16,051 bases of DNA from Methanosarcinaceae archaeon UBA470 (GCA_002508425.1 DAKU01000059.1:1-16051), one strand, 5' to 3'; shown: positions 1 to 8,829, counted from the stretch's first letter. Program-made: numbers and translations. The notes: a model not told the origin generated them from the sequence alone.

Positions 1-2
1 AA

Positions 3-3000
3 AAATTCTTATGCCTTATTCTACTAACCGCAATGATCGTTCCAGTTGCAGCTTCTGAGGTCACCGGACCACTTTCTTATGTAAAATATGACGGTCAAAG
101 CTACACAATAACAGGTGCAGATGCACCTTCCTTATTGCTGGATAAAGAAATGCTGTCAATAGACCTGTCGAATGGTACTACTATAGATTCCGATCATTTT
201 TATTATGCTGCAACTCAGGAAGAAAACAAAACGGACTATCTGGGAAAGTCATACACAATAGATGTAATTAATGATACTGCGATTTTGTCCACAGAATTAT
301 GGGAAGGCCTGAATATGCATGTATATCGAGGTGGCAAGATAGACATGCCGGAAGGTTATACTCTGGAATGTACAGAGACATCGGACAACGGTGATTCCAC
401 ATTTGTACTTACACGCGACCAAATAACTCTTGATTCTTTTAGTTTAAGGGAAAACGAAGGATACAATTATTCTGAACTATATGAAGGGAAAAAAGTAGCA
501 GTTTTTTCCGTTACTTCGGGCAGTTCCTCGCATGAAAAAGATATGGCTTCTTTGGCAGAGATATCTGTAAGAAGAGTAGATGTTTTAAAGGACGGACAGG
601 ACATTTTTGAGAATTATACCATCAGTTTTGAGGATATCGATTGGGATGGAGATGAAGATTTTATAATACGCCTCAAGCCTGGGAACATATTTACAATAAC
701 TCCGTCCGGAGATACTTCACTTCTTGATGGTTATATCTGCCTTAAAAGCGGGGTGATGTATAACCATTTACTGGATAGGTTCGACAAGGCCACTCCACTG
801 GCCTTGACTGAAGAATATAAAATATATTCATACAAGCATAGCGATATAAAAGACCTTAAAGCAGAAATGGAAAAACCATCCTCTGACTCTGTATTCTCCG
901 TAGCACCCTACATAAAGTTCAATGGCATGGGAACCGTTTCCACTAATCCTGCCAGAGAAACAAAAATCTCCGTGCAACTGCGGGGAGAACATGAAATATA
1001 CACATATGTTAACAATGAGACACTTAGCCTTTCTATTTCAAAGCATGACTTGAATTGGTATGAAAACGGAGATGAACTAAATGTTACTGTCTATTCATCT
1101 ACCGGAGAAATTGTTGGATGTATGAACATACCTGATGATGGTCAAACTTCAGCAACCAGAAAAGCTGGGATTATTCAGACAGAAACCTTAGAACTGTCCG
1201 GACTGCAAAACGGCATATATCATATAGATCTCAAATCAAATGATGATGATGTTATAATAGATGAATTACACAGTGATCAGGATAAACTTACTTTTGATGG
1301 CAAGATATTCGTCCTATCTCCCGGAGACCTTTACGTGGGCTCTAACAAAAGATTCTCATTAAAATTCATGACCTTGCATGATGAAGGATTACAGAATATC
1401 ACCATCGAAGGAAACAATCATACATACCATACAAAACTGGATACGAAGAACAAATGGATAAATATCAAACTACCAGCATCTGCTTCACCATATCGCATAA
1501 AAATACCTAAAGGGGATGTCAAAGTTGAATCTGATGCATATTTCGCTTTCAGCGAAGAAGCTTTTTTCAGCAAAGATCAAGCCACTGTAGTTTCCTTGTA
1601 TGATACAATTAGCAAAAAACAAGAAGAAAAAGTAGATTATATCATAGTTCCACGGCAAAAAGAGCAAATTGCATTTTATCCGTATAGGAATACTACAGAT
1701 TATACTTATTTTGATCCTTCAAATTACGATAACGAATTGAATACATGGACATCACCGGGTCTATTTTACTCCGGCAATACAGGAAAGGGAAACTGGGAAT
1801 TCCTGAATATTGTTTCCGGAGATGACAGTATACTGAGTAAAGATGAGATGGTATACGGAACTCTGCAATATCAGGGTAATAGTATTGAAAGTCCCCTGAA
1901 CAGAACGATTGCATATCTTGGCGAAACCTACTGTATACTGGACATCGACAACTCATCCGCTGTCCTCTCCAAAAGAACGATAGCTGACATGGACATAATA
2001 GTCAATTCAAGCAGCAAGGTGGAACTTGGAGATGGAATGTACTTACAAATGCATACAATAGACATGGATATGCATAAGATCAGCTGCTCCTTTTATAGAG
2101 AAGGAAATATCCTCTCAAATATTGAGATCGAAGAAAATGACACAACTACTTATAAAGAGGTCATAAACGATAATGAAATACCATTGCTGAGCATCGAATG
2201 CGGAAAAATCATAAAAGATGATAGCGATTCCTATGTTCAGCTCAGAATAAATAAAATCAGTGGACATGCCATTGTATTAAAGGACCACGATACATTCAAA
2301 GATGGCTCTACAACAGAGATAACTGATATCAATGGCGATAAGCTTCAAGATATAAAAGTAACACTTGAAAAGAACAGTGACATCCGACTTGAAGAAGGTG
2401 AACCTGTAGCTATCCTGGGAGGATACCTTACACTGGAACCTGCAGAGAACAATAAGATCCTGGTCAGCAAAAAAAATATCTCAACTAAAGAGAGCACTTT
2501 GAACATAAAAGTACAGTATGGAAACGAATTCTCATTTAAAGAGCCTGTGAAAGAGATACCGGTTACCATAGATAGTAATAACCTCAGCAGCTTTAATATT
2601 TATTATAACACGGAAACAACTGACTTCTCCTTTTTACTTAAGGAGCTGAAAAGGCTGCCTAGTGGAGATAAAGGAATAGGAGGAGAAATCTACGGCGTAT
2701 ATGATTTAAGCCTCTATCCGACTAATCCCGGTACCATATACACAGAATTCTTTGTGGAAAAACAGTGGCTCGAATACAGAGGACTAGGACCTGAAAATGT
2801 TTATGTGGCCCAGTTCAAAAATGGTGAATGGGCTTACATATCCACTAACAATATCGGAGACAAAAATGGAAAATTCAATTTTAGTGTGAGCCTCAGAGAT
2901 ACGGGTGTATTTTATATTCTGGCTCTTCCCAATAACTCAGAAGAATACAACATAGAGCCTGAAGACATATCCTACATGCTCAGATCGATAGCCGATGATA

Positions 3001-3383
3001 TCAGTGGAAGTAAGGATTTAGATAATGGAAGCGTAGAAGTATTATCTTCAAAAGCAAGAAGTAGTTCTATACCTGTATATATTGGCCTGTTTATGTCCAT
3101 TGTATGCATAGCAATCCTTCTGACATATGCAAATAGAAATACTTCTTCTGCAAATAGAACAGAAGAGAGACGAAGGAACGAAAAGTACCTGAAAATAATG
3201 GAATTTAATCGTCGTCTATGTCTGGTATTAATTGCAAGTTTTATGATCCTTCAGATAGCAGAAGAAATACAATATGGTTCAGTAAGCTCACACGTGGATA
3301 CTACGGTAATACTGCTCTGTGTGATAATTACAGGATTTATCGATATAGTTGGAAGAAAAATCAGGAAAAAAGAAGGGCTTTAA
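3..3383 (+). CDS. S-layer-like surface protein, secreted, with PGF-pre-PGF-like domain and three C-terminal membrane helices (5' partial)
   Basis: The frame is open to the window edge. The codons before the ATG at 33 encode a hydrophobic stretch (KFLCLILLTAMIVPVAAS), which is the core and cleavage region of a signal peptide, so the true start lies before base 1. Residues are numbered from the ATG at 33. Two related segments begin near residues 68 and 627 with YLGKSY and YLGETY, and each ends in an acidic D-rich loop followed by a G-Y-L strand. This matches the duplicated Methanosarcinales S-layer domain (PF07752-like), though diverged. Residues about 890-968 resemble a PGF-pre-PGF domain (EFFVEKQWLEYRGLGPENV, then a W-x-x-I-S-T stretch). 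Three hydrophobic segments follow near 1013-1033, 1062-1080 and 1090-1108, with a basic tail. About 19 N-x-S/T sequons lie outside the membrane. Being a cell-envelope protein is well supported; being the main S-layer protein is not. Confidence 0.75.
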   Translation, partial: KFLCLILLTAMIVPVAASEVTGPLSYVKYDGQSYTITGADAPSLLLDKEMLSIDLSNGTTIDSDHFYYAATQEENKTDYLGKSYTIDVINDTAILSTELWEGLNMHVYRGGKIDMPEGYTLECTETSDNGDSTFVLTRDQITLDSFSLRENEGYNYSELYEGKKVAVFSVTSGSSSHEKDMASLAEISVRRVDVLKDGQDIFENYTISFEDIDWDGDEDFIIRLKPGNIFTITPSGDTSLLDGYICLKSGVMYNHLLDRFDKATPLALTEEYKIYSYKHSDIKDLKAEMEKPSSDSVFSVAPYIKFNGMGTVSTNPARETKISVQLRGEHEIYTYVNNETLSLSISKHDLNWYENGDELNVTVYSSTGEIVGCMNIPDDGQTSATRKAGIIQTETLELSGLQNGIYHIDLKSNDDDVIIDELHSDQDKLTFDGKIFVLSPGDLYVGSNKRFSLKFMTLHDEGLQNITIEGNNHTYHTKLDTKNKWINIKLPASASPYRIKIPKGDVKVESDAYFAFSEEAFFSKDQATVVSLYDTISKKQEEKVDYIIVPRQKEQIAFYPYRNTTDYTYFDPSNYDNELNTWTSPGLFYSGNTGKGNWEFLNIVSGDDSILSKDEMVYGTLQYQGNSIESPLNRTIAYLGETYCILDIDNSSAVLSKRTIADMDIIVNSSSKVELGDGMYLQMHTIDMDMHKISCSFYREGNILSNIEIEENDTTTYKEVINDNEIPLLSIECGKIIKDDSDSYVQLRINKISGHAIVLKDHDTFKDGSTTEITDINGDKLQDIKVTLEKNSDIRLEEGEPVAILGGYLTLEPAENNKILVSKKNISTKESTLNIKVQYGNEFSFKEPVKEIPVTIDSNNLSSFNIYYNTETTDFSFLLKELKRLPSGDKGIGGEIYGVYDLSLYPTNPGTIYTEFFVEKQWLEYRGLGPENVYVAQFKNGEWAYISTNNIGDKNGKFNFSVSLRDTGVFYILALPNNSEEYNIEPEDISYMLRSIADDISGSKDLDNGSVEVLSSKARSSSIPVYIGLFMSIVCIAILLTYANRNTSSANRTEERRRNEKYLKIMEFNRRLCLVLIASFMILQIAEEIQYGSVSSHVDTTVILLCVIITGFIDIVGRKIRKKEGL

Positions 3384-3385
3384 GA

Positions 3386-4492
3386 TCAAATCCCTTCAAG
3401 AACACACGTACATACTTTTGCAGTTTCACTAGCGCATCTTTCCCATGAGAACTGAGCAGCCCTATTAATTCCCTTGCTAATAAGGGAAGATCTCAGATCA
3501 TCATCCTGGAGCAATTCAAGCATAGAGGAACTCAGTTTCTGGTAATCTTCTGGATCCACGATAATACAAGCATCACCAGCAATTTCTGGCAATGATGACA
3601 CACTGGATGTGATGACCGGGCATCCACATGCCATAGCCTCTATGACCGGAAGTCCGAAGCCCTCGTAAAATGATGGGAAAACGAACATCTTAGCAATGCA
3701 ATATAATCTAACAAGGTCTTCAGTGGAAACCCTTCCAAGGAAAAGGACATCATTTTCAAGACCAAGGGAGGTTATCAACGACATGATATTTTTCCTGTCC
3801 TGTGGGTATTGGGGTTCTCCTGCCTTCAATAGAATAAGGTCCTTTCTTCCGGATTCTTTTTTCAATCTGTAGAATGCTTTAATGATACCTTCGACGTTTT
3901 TCCTTGGCTGCTCAGAACTAATGTGCAGAATATATTCCTTATCTTTTGCAAGATTGTACTTTGACCATATTGAAGAAACTTCCTCAACAGGTCTGAACAT
4001 TTCATGATCTATCCCAAGATAGACAGTGGTCATTTTTTCTTCGGATATCCCATATTTACATTGCAGATCACTTGCAGTGGCATCAGAATCAGTAATTATA
4101 TGCTCCGCGTCCTTTAGACCTTTATACATAATTTTACCTGCCATCTGATGCATTTTACTTGCAGGATACATTTCATGTATGATATCATGACAGGTAATTA
4201 CTTTAGGTGCTACATTGAAAAAAGAGATATTCTGGTTAGTAAGGAGATATAGATCATATTTTGGAATATGACCTTGCATCCGGTAATAAAAAAAAGGATT
4301 ATTATCTACAAGAGGTATCCTTCTTGTACTTGCAATTTTGTTTGATGTGGTAAGTTCACTTACAGTAAACTGCTTGCTGTCAAAGAACACATGATCGATA
4401 TTTACTAAGCCTTTAAGAGCTTCAAACAGAGAAAAAGAATAATTTCCAATACCTGTGTAAGGTTGGGCAGTATTGATCATACCTATATTCAT
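3386..4492 (-). CDS. GT4-family glycosyltransferase (cytoplasmic)
   Basis: This 368-residue protein has the GT-B layout of family 4 glycosyltransferases, which transfer a sugar from a nucleotide donor. The N-terminal half has the glycine-rich YTGIGNYS loop near the start, and the C-terminal half has SSEQPRKNVEG, FLGRVSTEDL and PSFYEGFGLPVIEAMACG. The E-x7-E pair is E277/E285. I see no membrane segment. A longer GTG start exists at 4501, but that GTG lies inside the Shine-Dalgarno sequence AAGGTGA, which is 5 nt before the ATG at 4492, so the ATG is preferred. It is the last gene of the minus-strand operon, 19 nt after the GT-C gene. Its stop codon is 2 bp from that of the convergent S-layer-like gene. 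It probably adds a hexose (mannosyltransferase-like), but donor and acceptor cannot be read from the sequence. Confidence 0.87.
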   Translation of the reverse strand: MNIGMINTAQPYTGIGNYSFSLFEALKGLVNIDHVFFDSKQFTVSELTTSNKIASTRRIPLVDNNPFFYYRMQGHIPKYDLYLLTNQNISFFNVAPKVITCHDIIHEMYPASKMHQMAGKIMYKGLKDAEHIITDSDATASDLQCKYGISEEKMTTVYLGIDHEMFRPVEEVSSIWSKYNLAKDKEYILHISSEQPRKNVEGIIKAFYRLKKESGRKDLILLKAGEPQYPQDRKNIMSLITSLGLENDVLFLGRVSTEDLVRLYCIAKMFVFPSFYEGFGLPVIEAMACGCPVITSSVSSLPEIAGDACIIVDPEDYQKLSSSMLELLQDDDLRSSLISKGINRAAQFSWERCASETAKVCTCVLEGI

Positions 4493-4497
4493 ATAAA

Positions 4498-4504
4498 TCA
4501 CCTT
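4498..4504 (-). promoter_or_regulatory. Shine-Dalgarno site that sets the GT4 start
   Basis: On the minus strand this reads AAGGTGA, complementary to the archaeal 16S rRNA 3' end, 5 nt before the ATG at 4492. It contains the alternative GTG start at 4501, which argues against using that GTG. Confidence 0.65.
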
Positions 4505-4511
4505 TAAAATA

Positions 4512-6449
4512 TCACATAAACATATTCGAACTGTCTGTAACCTTATACAATTTTAAATTGAAGTTCCTTGTTACAATATTTGTTGGTCTTTCCATAAGTT
4601 GGCGAGCTATGGAATAATCCATATCATAAACATCTGCTTCTCTGTGAGGATAGTGATTCAGATCCACTGTGACCTCAAGCTGTTCCAAAGTAACAGGCTG
4701 GCTGTAAACAAGTTCTAACTCTACAGGATTGAAGTATTTTTCAAGAGGAGTTGCTTCATTTGTCAGTATATATACCGTATCAAAACGGGAAGCATTAAGA
4801 CTGTTCTTGAGCTTTCCAAGAGAATTAGCATCCCACCAAAGGGCTGGCTTTGAGTACACGAAAAAGAATGGATCAGCCAGTTTGTATGAGCCTGCAGCAT
4901 ATCGATCCACTAGTACCAGATCATTCGAATCAACGTTATTAGAAATTTTCCCTACATTTGTTATCATTCCTTGGTTCTCAGAAAAGAACAAGATTGGATA
5001 AGCTGTATAAATGTTTAGTATCATGATCAAAGACATAAGGCCGATATACACTGTTTTCTGCTTAGAGAGATCATGTATTAGAAGAGACATGAGTAAAAAA
5101 GCCCCTGGTATAGTAGTAGCTACATATCTCCTCAAAAACCAGGGCTGGTCCAAAGTAATGAAAGGAGAGAGTAGATAAAGAAAACCAGGAAGCATAAAGA
5201 AAATTACAAGAAGCTGCTTTTTGTAATTAGTATCCATGCGAAGTATAGAAGCAATGAAAACCAGGAAAATGGAAATCAATGGTAACTGAAGATTATACTC
5301 AGACAATGCCATGTATACAAATTCAGGGAAATGATATCTGATAGCTGTTTTGTCCAATGAAACTGTATCTGTAGCAGATGAAGTTATACTACCTGAAAAG
5401 TGAGCAAATACTGCATCTATGACCCCTAAGTACCTTGTTTGCATAAAAAAGTAATAATAGAGCAGTAATGCCGAAGTCAGTATGAATACAAACCATAGCA
5501 GTACAGGGAATTTGTTTTTCAGGAAATGGAACCTGTCGTGATTTTCGGTACCTGAAAAATAATCGAGGCCTTTATTGCTTGTTGTCCTTTGGTTTGGTGT
5601 CCACATACCCTTAGATGAAAAATCGTATAGCAGAAATAAGAAATAGAATCCGAAAAGGATCAACCCCTCTATACGTATAAATGGCAGCATCCCGAAAGCG
5701 AGCAACGATGAAATGTAATAGAGGTTATGTCTTCTTTGCTGAATATACAGGCAACACAACACCCCAAACCAGAAGAATGCCATGAAGAATATTTCAGTCA
5801 CAGTCTGCCGTGAGAACCATATAAGGGGATATGTAGCGGAAAGGGTTAGAACTGCACCTAAACCCACATACGAATTCCTTAGTTCTTTTCCAATTAGATA
5901 GATACTTATCAGCCCAACAAATAAAGGAAGAAGATTACTAAACTGTATACCAGCCAGGCCAAAAAGACTGTAGTAAATGGCCACCCATGAAATGTACCCA
6001 AAATGAAACTGAGAAAGGAGTCTACCATCACTCATCTTAATGTAATTGTTCGGAGATAGAAAACTCGGAATAAGATCATTTATAGAAGACTCGAGCAGCA
6101 TTGTGTGATGCTCGGAAAGATAAATGGCATTAGTTGAATAGATACCTGGATCTCTCCCGCCGTATAGCGTATCATGGAAATAGAGAGAAGTAAAGATAGA
6201 AAACAGTATGACAAATATTAAAACTAGCGCGTTCTGTCTTGATGTACCACTGGATGCAGAATGCTTCGTGTGAAAAAAAAATACAGCAACTGCTGTGATC
6301 AACAGTAATGCTGCAAGAAGTATGTGTTCGTAGAAAAGAGAAAACATTGCCATTAAATTGGCAGCCCATGAAATGCATACAAACCATAGTGAAAAGATAA
6401 TGAACTGATATTCAAATCTTGGAATGACAATGTTACCCTTTAACTGCAT
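4512..6449 (-). CDS. Polytopic GT-C glycosyltransferase (PMT/ArnT-like, lipid-linked sugar donor)
   Basis: This is a 645-residue integral membrane protein with about a dozen hydrophobic helices, then a soluble C-terminal region of roughly 120 residues. The first external loop carries D93 and the GGRDPGIYS motif (R99, D100), like the acidic catalytic loop of GT39/ArnT-type GT-C enzymes. A later FSRQTVTEIFF segment matches the conserved R/E helix of that group. GT-C enzymes use polyprenyl-phosphate sugars on the outer face of the membrane, which fits the GT2 synthase in the same operon. The ATG at 6449 is chosen because GGAGGTG lies 7 nt before it. A longer open frame reaches 6527 but only overlaps the upstream gene further. 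With this start the overlap with the upstream GT4 gene is 17 bp, suggesting translational coupling. Acceptor (protein or lipid-linked glycan) is unknown. Confidence 0.82.
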   Translation of the reverse strand: MQLKGNIVIPRFEYQFIIFSLWFVCISWAANLMAMFSLFYEHILLAALLLITAVAVFFFHTKHSASSGTSRQNALVLIFVILFSIFTSLYFHDTLYGGRDPGIYSTNAIYLSEHHTMLLESSINDLIPSFLSPNNYIKMSDGRLLSQFHFGYISWVAIYYSLFGLAGIQFSNLLPLFVGLISIYLIGKELRNSYVGLGAVLTLSATYPLIWFSRQTVTEIFFMAFFWFGVLCCLYIQQRRHNLYYISSLLAFGMLPFIRIEGLILFGFYFLFLLYDFSSKGMWTPNQRTTSNKGLDYFSGTENHDRFHFLKNKFPVLLWFVFILTSALLLYYYFFMQTRYLGVIDAVFAHFSGSITSSATDTVSLDKTAIRYHFPEFVYMALSEYNLQLPLISIFLVFIASILRMDTNYKKQLLVIFFMLPGFLYLLSPFITLDQPWFLRRYVATTIPGAFLLMSLLIHDLSKQKTVYIGLMSLIMILNIYTAYPILFFSENQGMITNVGKISNNVDSNDLVLVDRYAAGSYKLADPFFFVYSKPALWWDANSLGKLKNSLNASRFDTVYILTNEATPLEKYFNPVELELVYSQPVTLEQLEVTVDLNHYPHREADVYDMDYSIARQLMERPTNIVTRNFNLKLYKVTDSSNMFM

Positions 6450-7671
6450 TATTAAGCACCTCCGCATAACGTTGTCCAACTTTGTTCCAGCGGTACTCAT
6501 CATTGAATATTGACTTACCAGTAACACCTATCTTATTTCTTAAAACTGGATCAGAGAGCAAAAGAATAATCTTATCTGCCATGGCTTCCCAGTCCTTTTC
6601 AGGAACTTTGAATCCATTCAATCCATTAGTAATGGTCAGACCCGGACCACCTGAATCAAATCCTACAACCGGTTTTCCATAGCTCATTGCCTCTAGAGCA
6701 GGCATACCCAAACCTTCTGCATTTCCCCACTTGTCGGTAATAGAAGGTATTACATATACATCGCATGCTTCATAAAAGAGAGGAAGCTCTTCATTTGGAA
6801 CCAGACCTGTAAACAGCACATTATTTTCAAGATGATTGCTAATGGTAAGAGATTCTAGCATATTGCGCTCCGGACCCTCACCTCCTATGACTAGCAATGC
6901 ATCGGGGTGAACGGAGACTATTTTGCTCATTGCCTTTATCAAAAAAGATGTTCCTTTTAGTGGGATTAATCTGTGCACAGTAAATATGACAGGTCTGCCT
7001 GATAGACACAACTTTCTTTTAAAGTTATCCAATGATACTGGAGAATGTATGATAGGATAGTTGCTGCCAACCGGGAATACTGATATCTTGTCAGGGTCTG
7101 CACCAAAACTCAGTGCATAATCTTTGGTATAGTCACTGATAGCTATTACCGAATCATGCTTATTAAGGATATATTTAGCCAATGACCCTAATTTGAACCT
7201 TTTAAGAAACACCAGGTCAGTCCCATATACTTTCAGAACAGAAGGTACACCTGATATCTGTCGATATACTGCAGAGACAAGACCAGCAGGAAAAGCCCAA
7301 TTAGAGAAAATAAGTTCAGCGTTCTTCTTCTTCCTGAGCCTACTGAGGCTTAAGAACATAAAAAATAGCATACTGGCTATCAATATAGAATTGAAGCAGT
7401 ACTGAATTAGAACACCAATACGGGAACTGCATTTTTCATGTGGCAAAAAATTCCCATACCCAAGTGATTCATATCTTTCTGGCGCATACCTGAATCGATA
7501 TACTTCTATGCCATCTATTACTTCGTAAGCCTTGGAACCTGCCACATGTGGACATAAAATGGATGGGATCAAGCCTTCTTTCAAAAACTCTTGCCCCAAT
7601 TCCAATATCCATCGGGCTTTATAGTCATCTTTATCCCTTGGAAAAGATGATGTTGTTACAATGATATTCAT
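6433..7671 (-). CDS. GT4-family glycosyltransferase
   Basis: This 412-residue GT-B enzyme belongs to the glycosyltransferase 1/4 group. The N-terminal domain begins MNIIVTTSSFPRDKDDY, typical of these enzymes. It contains a hydrophobic stretch (roughly residues 90-110) that could be membrane-associated. The C-terminal domain shows HRLIPLKGTSFLI, IGGEGPE, FTGLVPNEELP and the E-x7-E motif in NAEGLGMPALEAMSYGKPVV (E319, E327). The ATG at 7671 is preferred to an in-frame TTG at 7686; neither has a clear Shine-Dalgarno site. It is the second gene of the operon, 39 nt after the GT2 gene, and overlaps the GT-C gene downstream. It probably adds a sugar to a lipid-linked oligosaccharide on the cytoplasmic side. 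Sugar specificity is not visible. Confidence 0.87.
   Translation of the reverse strand: MNIIVTTSSFPRDKDDYKARWILELGQEFLKEGLIPSILCPHVAGSKAYEVIDGIEVYRFRYAPERYESLGYGNFLPHEKCSSRIGVLIQYCFNSILIASMLFFMFLSLSRLRKKKNAELIFSNWAFPAGLVSAVYRQISGVPSVLKVYGTDLVFLKRFKLGSLAKYILNKHDSVIAISDYTKDYALSFGADPDKISVFPVGSNYPIIHSPVSLDNFKRKLCLSGRPVIFTVHRLIPLKGTSFLIKAMSKIVSVHPDALLVIGGEGPERNMLESLTISNHLENNVLFTGLVPNEELPLFYEACDVYVIPSITDKWGNAEGLGMPALEAMSYGKPVVGFDSGGPGLTITNGLNGFKVPEKDWEAMADKIILLLSDPVLRNKIGVTGKSIFNDEYRWNKVGQRYAEVLNNAVKG
6457..6463 (-). promoter_or_regulatory. Strong Shine-Dalgarno site for the GT-C gene
   Basis: The minus strand reads GGAGGTG here, 7 nt before the ATG at 6449 and inside the end of the upstream GT4 gene. 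It decides the start of the GT-C gene and points to coupled translation. Confidence 0.75.
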
Positions 7672-7710
7672 AATGGATCGTTGCAATAAGTGAATCTGAC
7701 TAAATCACAA

Positions 7711-8652
7711 TTATTCCATCCCTATTTTCTTTAAACGGTACAATATTTCTTCCTCTCGTATTCTCTGATATTTCAGCATATCAGCTATCAGACCGAACAC
7801 AAGGACCTGTAAACCAGTTAAACATAGCATTGTTGTAAGTATTGCGTAAGAGATATTTGGAACTACAACGCCGGTAGTTAAATATTGAACCAATACCGTT
7901 ACTCCTGATAACGCTGCGGTAACCAGAAACACAAAACCTATGGAAGCAAAGACCTTCATTGGTTCATAATCACGATATGTGCGTAAGATCACAGCAGTAG
8001 CACGCTGAGCATAATGGAAGACTCCTGACATAAGTCTTGAATTACCTTCTCTTTTCCTAAACTCAATGGGGATCTCAACCAAGGTCAAGTTATGATTAAC
8101 AGCCTGCATAATGGTTTCCTGGACATATGTATAGTCAGCCAGAATGTTCATTCTTAGTGCAGCATCCCTTGTGAAGGCTCTAAAGCCCGTTTGTGCATCT
8201 GTCACGGGATAACCGGAAGCCATACGTGTCACACGGGTAGCCAGGATATTACCGATTTTTTTCTGAGGTGGCATGTATTCTATATGCCCACTAAAACGGG
8301 AACCTAATACCACATCAGCTTTGCCTTGAAGAATAGGAGCAATCAGATCAGGTATTTGACTTTGGTTATATTGGAAATCTGCATCGGTATTCACAATTAT
8401 ATCAGCTCCCCTTTCCAGACATGCTTCTAGTCCTGTACGGAAAGCAAATGCCAATCCACGGTTTTCCTTTTGAGATATAACATAGTCTGCACCCGCTTCT
8501 GATGCAGCTTTAATAGTAGAATCTGTAGAACCGTCATTTATTACAAGAACTTCTACTTTATCTATTCCCTCTATTTTACGGGGTATCTCTTTGATCACTT
8601 TTTGAATGGTTTTTTCTTCATTGTAGGCTGGGATCATCACAATGAGCTTCAT
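7711..8652 (-). CDS. GT2 polyprenyl-phosphate glycosyltransferase (dolichol-phosphate mannose/glucose synthase-like)
   Basis: The 313-residue product has an N-terminal GT-A domain of about 225 residues and two C-terminal membrane helices (near 233-257 and 266-292). Visible motifs are the nucleotide-binding start IPAYNEEKTI, NDGSTD at 39-44, the metal-binding D90-A-D92, LGSRFSG, and the DAQTGFRAFTRD block typical of DPM1/GtrB-like synthases. These enzymes move a hexose from a nucleotide sugar to dolichyl or other polyprenyl phosphate on the cytoplasmic face. The charged lipid is then used by GT-C enzymes, and a GT-C gene lies two genes downstream. It is the first gene of the operon. The ATG at 8652 has no Shine-Dalgarno site but sits downstream of TATA-like sequences, consistent with a short or absent leader. 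Mannose versus glucose cannot be decided. Confidence 0.88.
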   Translation of the reverse strand: MKLIVMIPAYNEEKTIQKVIKEIPRKIEGIDKVEVLVINDGSTDSTIKAASEAGADYVISQKENRGLAFAFRTGLEACLERGADIIVNTDADFQYNQSQIPDLIAPILQGKADVVLGSRFSGHIEYMPPQKKIGNILATRVTRMASGYPVTDAQTGFRAFTRDAALRMNILADYTYVQETIMQAVNHNLTLVEIPIEFRKREGNSRLMSGVFHYAQRATAVILRTYRDYEPMKVFASIGFVFLVTAALSGVTVLVQYLTTGVVVPNISYAILTTMLCLTGLQVLVFGLIADMLKYQRIREEEILYRLKKIGME

Positions 8653-8664
8653 ACATAATAATAT

Positions 8665-8700
8665 AATATTTATAGAATAAATACTCTTGCTTTTATATAG
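8665..8700 (-). promoter_or_regulatory. Putative promoter of the glycosyltransferase operon (two TATA-like boxes)
   Basis: The minus strand carries CTATATAAAAGC (8700-8689) and CTATAAATATT (8675-8665). About 26 bp downstream of the first gives a leader of about 17 nt; the second would give a start very near the ATG (leaderless). Which one is used cannot be told. The rest of 8653-8829 is AT-rich divergent spacer. Confidence 0.5.
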
Positions 8701-8798
8701 ATATTTAATGATAGATTATATGAAAACACACCTTGTCAACCAACTACCGGTTCCAAATTAACAGAAAAGTTTTTGTATGTATTTGCGTATAAAGTATG

Positions 8799-8810
8799 AA
8801 TATAAAAATA
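8799..8810 (+). promoter_or_regulatory. Putative TATA box of the secretion ATPase operon
   Basis: AATATAAAAATA is centred about 26 bp before the ATG at 8830, the usual archaeal TATA-to-start distance. There is no convincing Shine-Dalgarno site, so a leaderless transcript is likely. Confidence 0.5.
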
Positions 8811-8829
8811 ATAAAGATGATGTAGAAAT

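Noticed and set aside
33..35. ATG at 33 as the start of the S-layer-like protein
   Set aside because: It falls inside the hydrophobic core of a signal peptide whose coding frame continues to the window edge.
3218..3448. 76-codon plus-strand frame overlapping the end of the S-layer-like gene
   Set aside because: Out-of-frame overlap with two supported genes, with no Shine-Dalgarno site or recognisable content.
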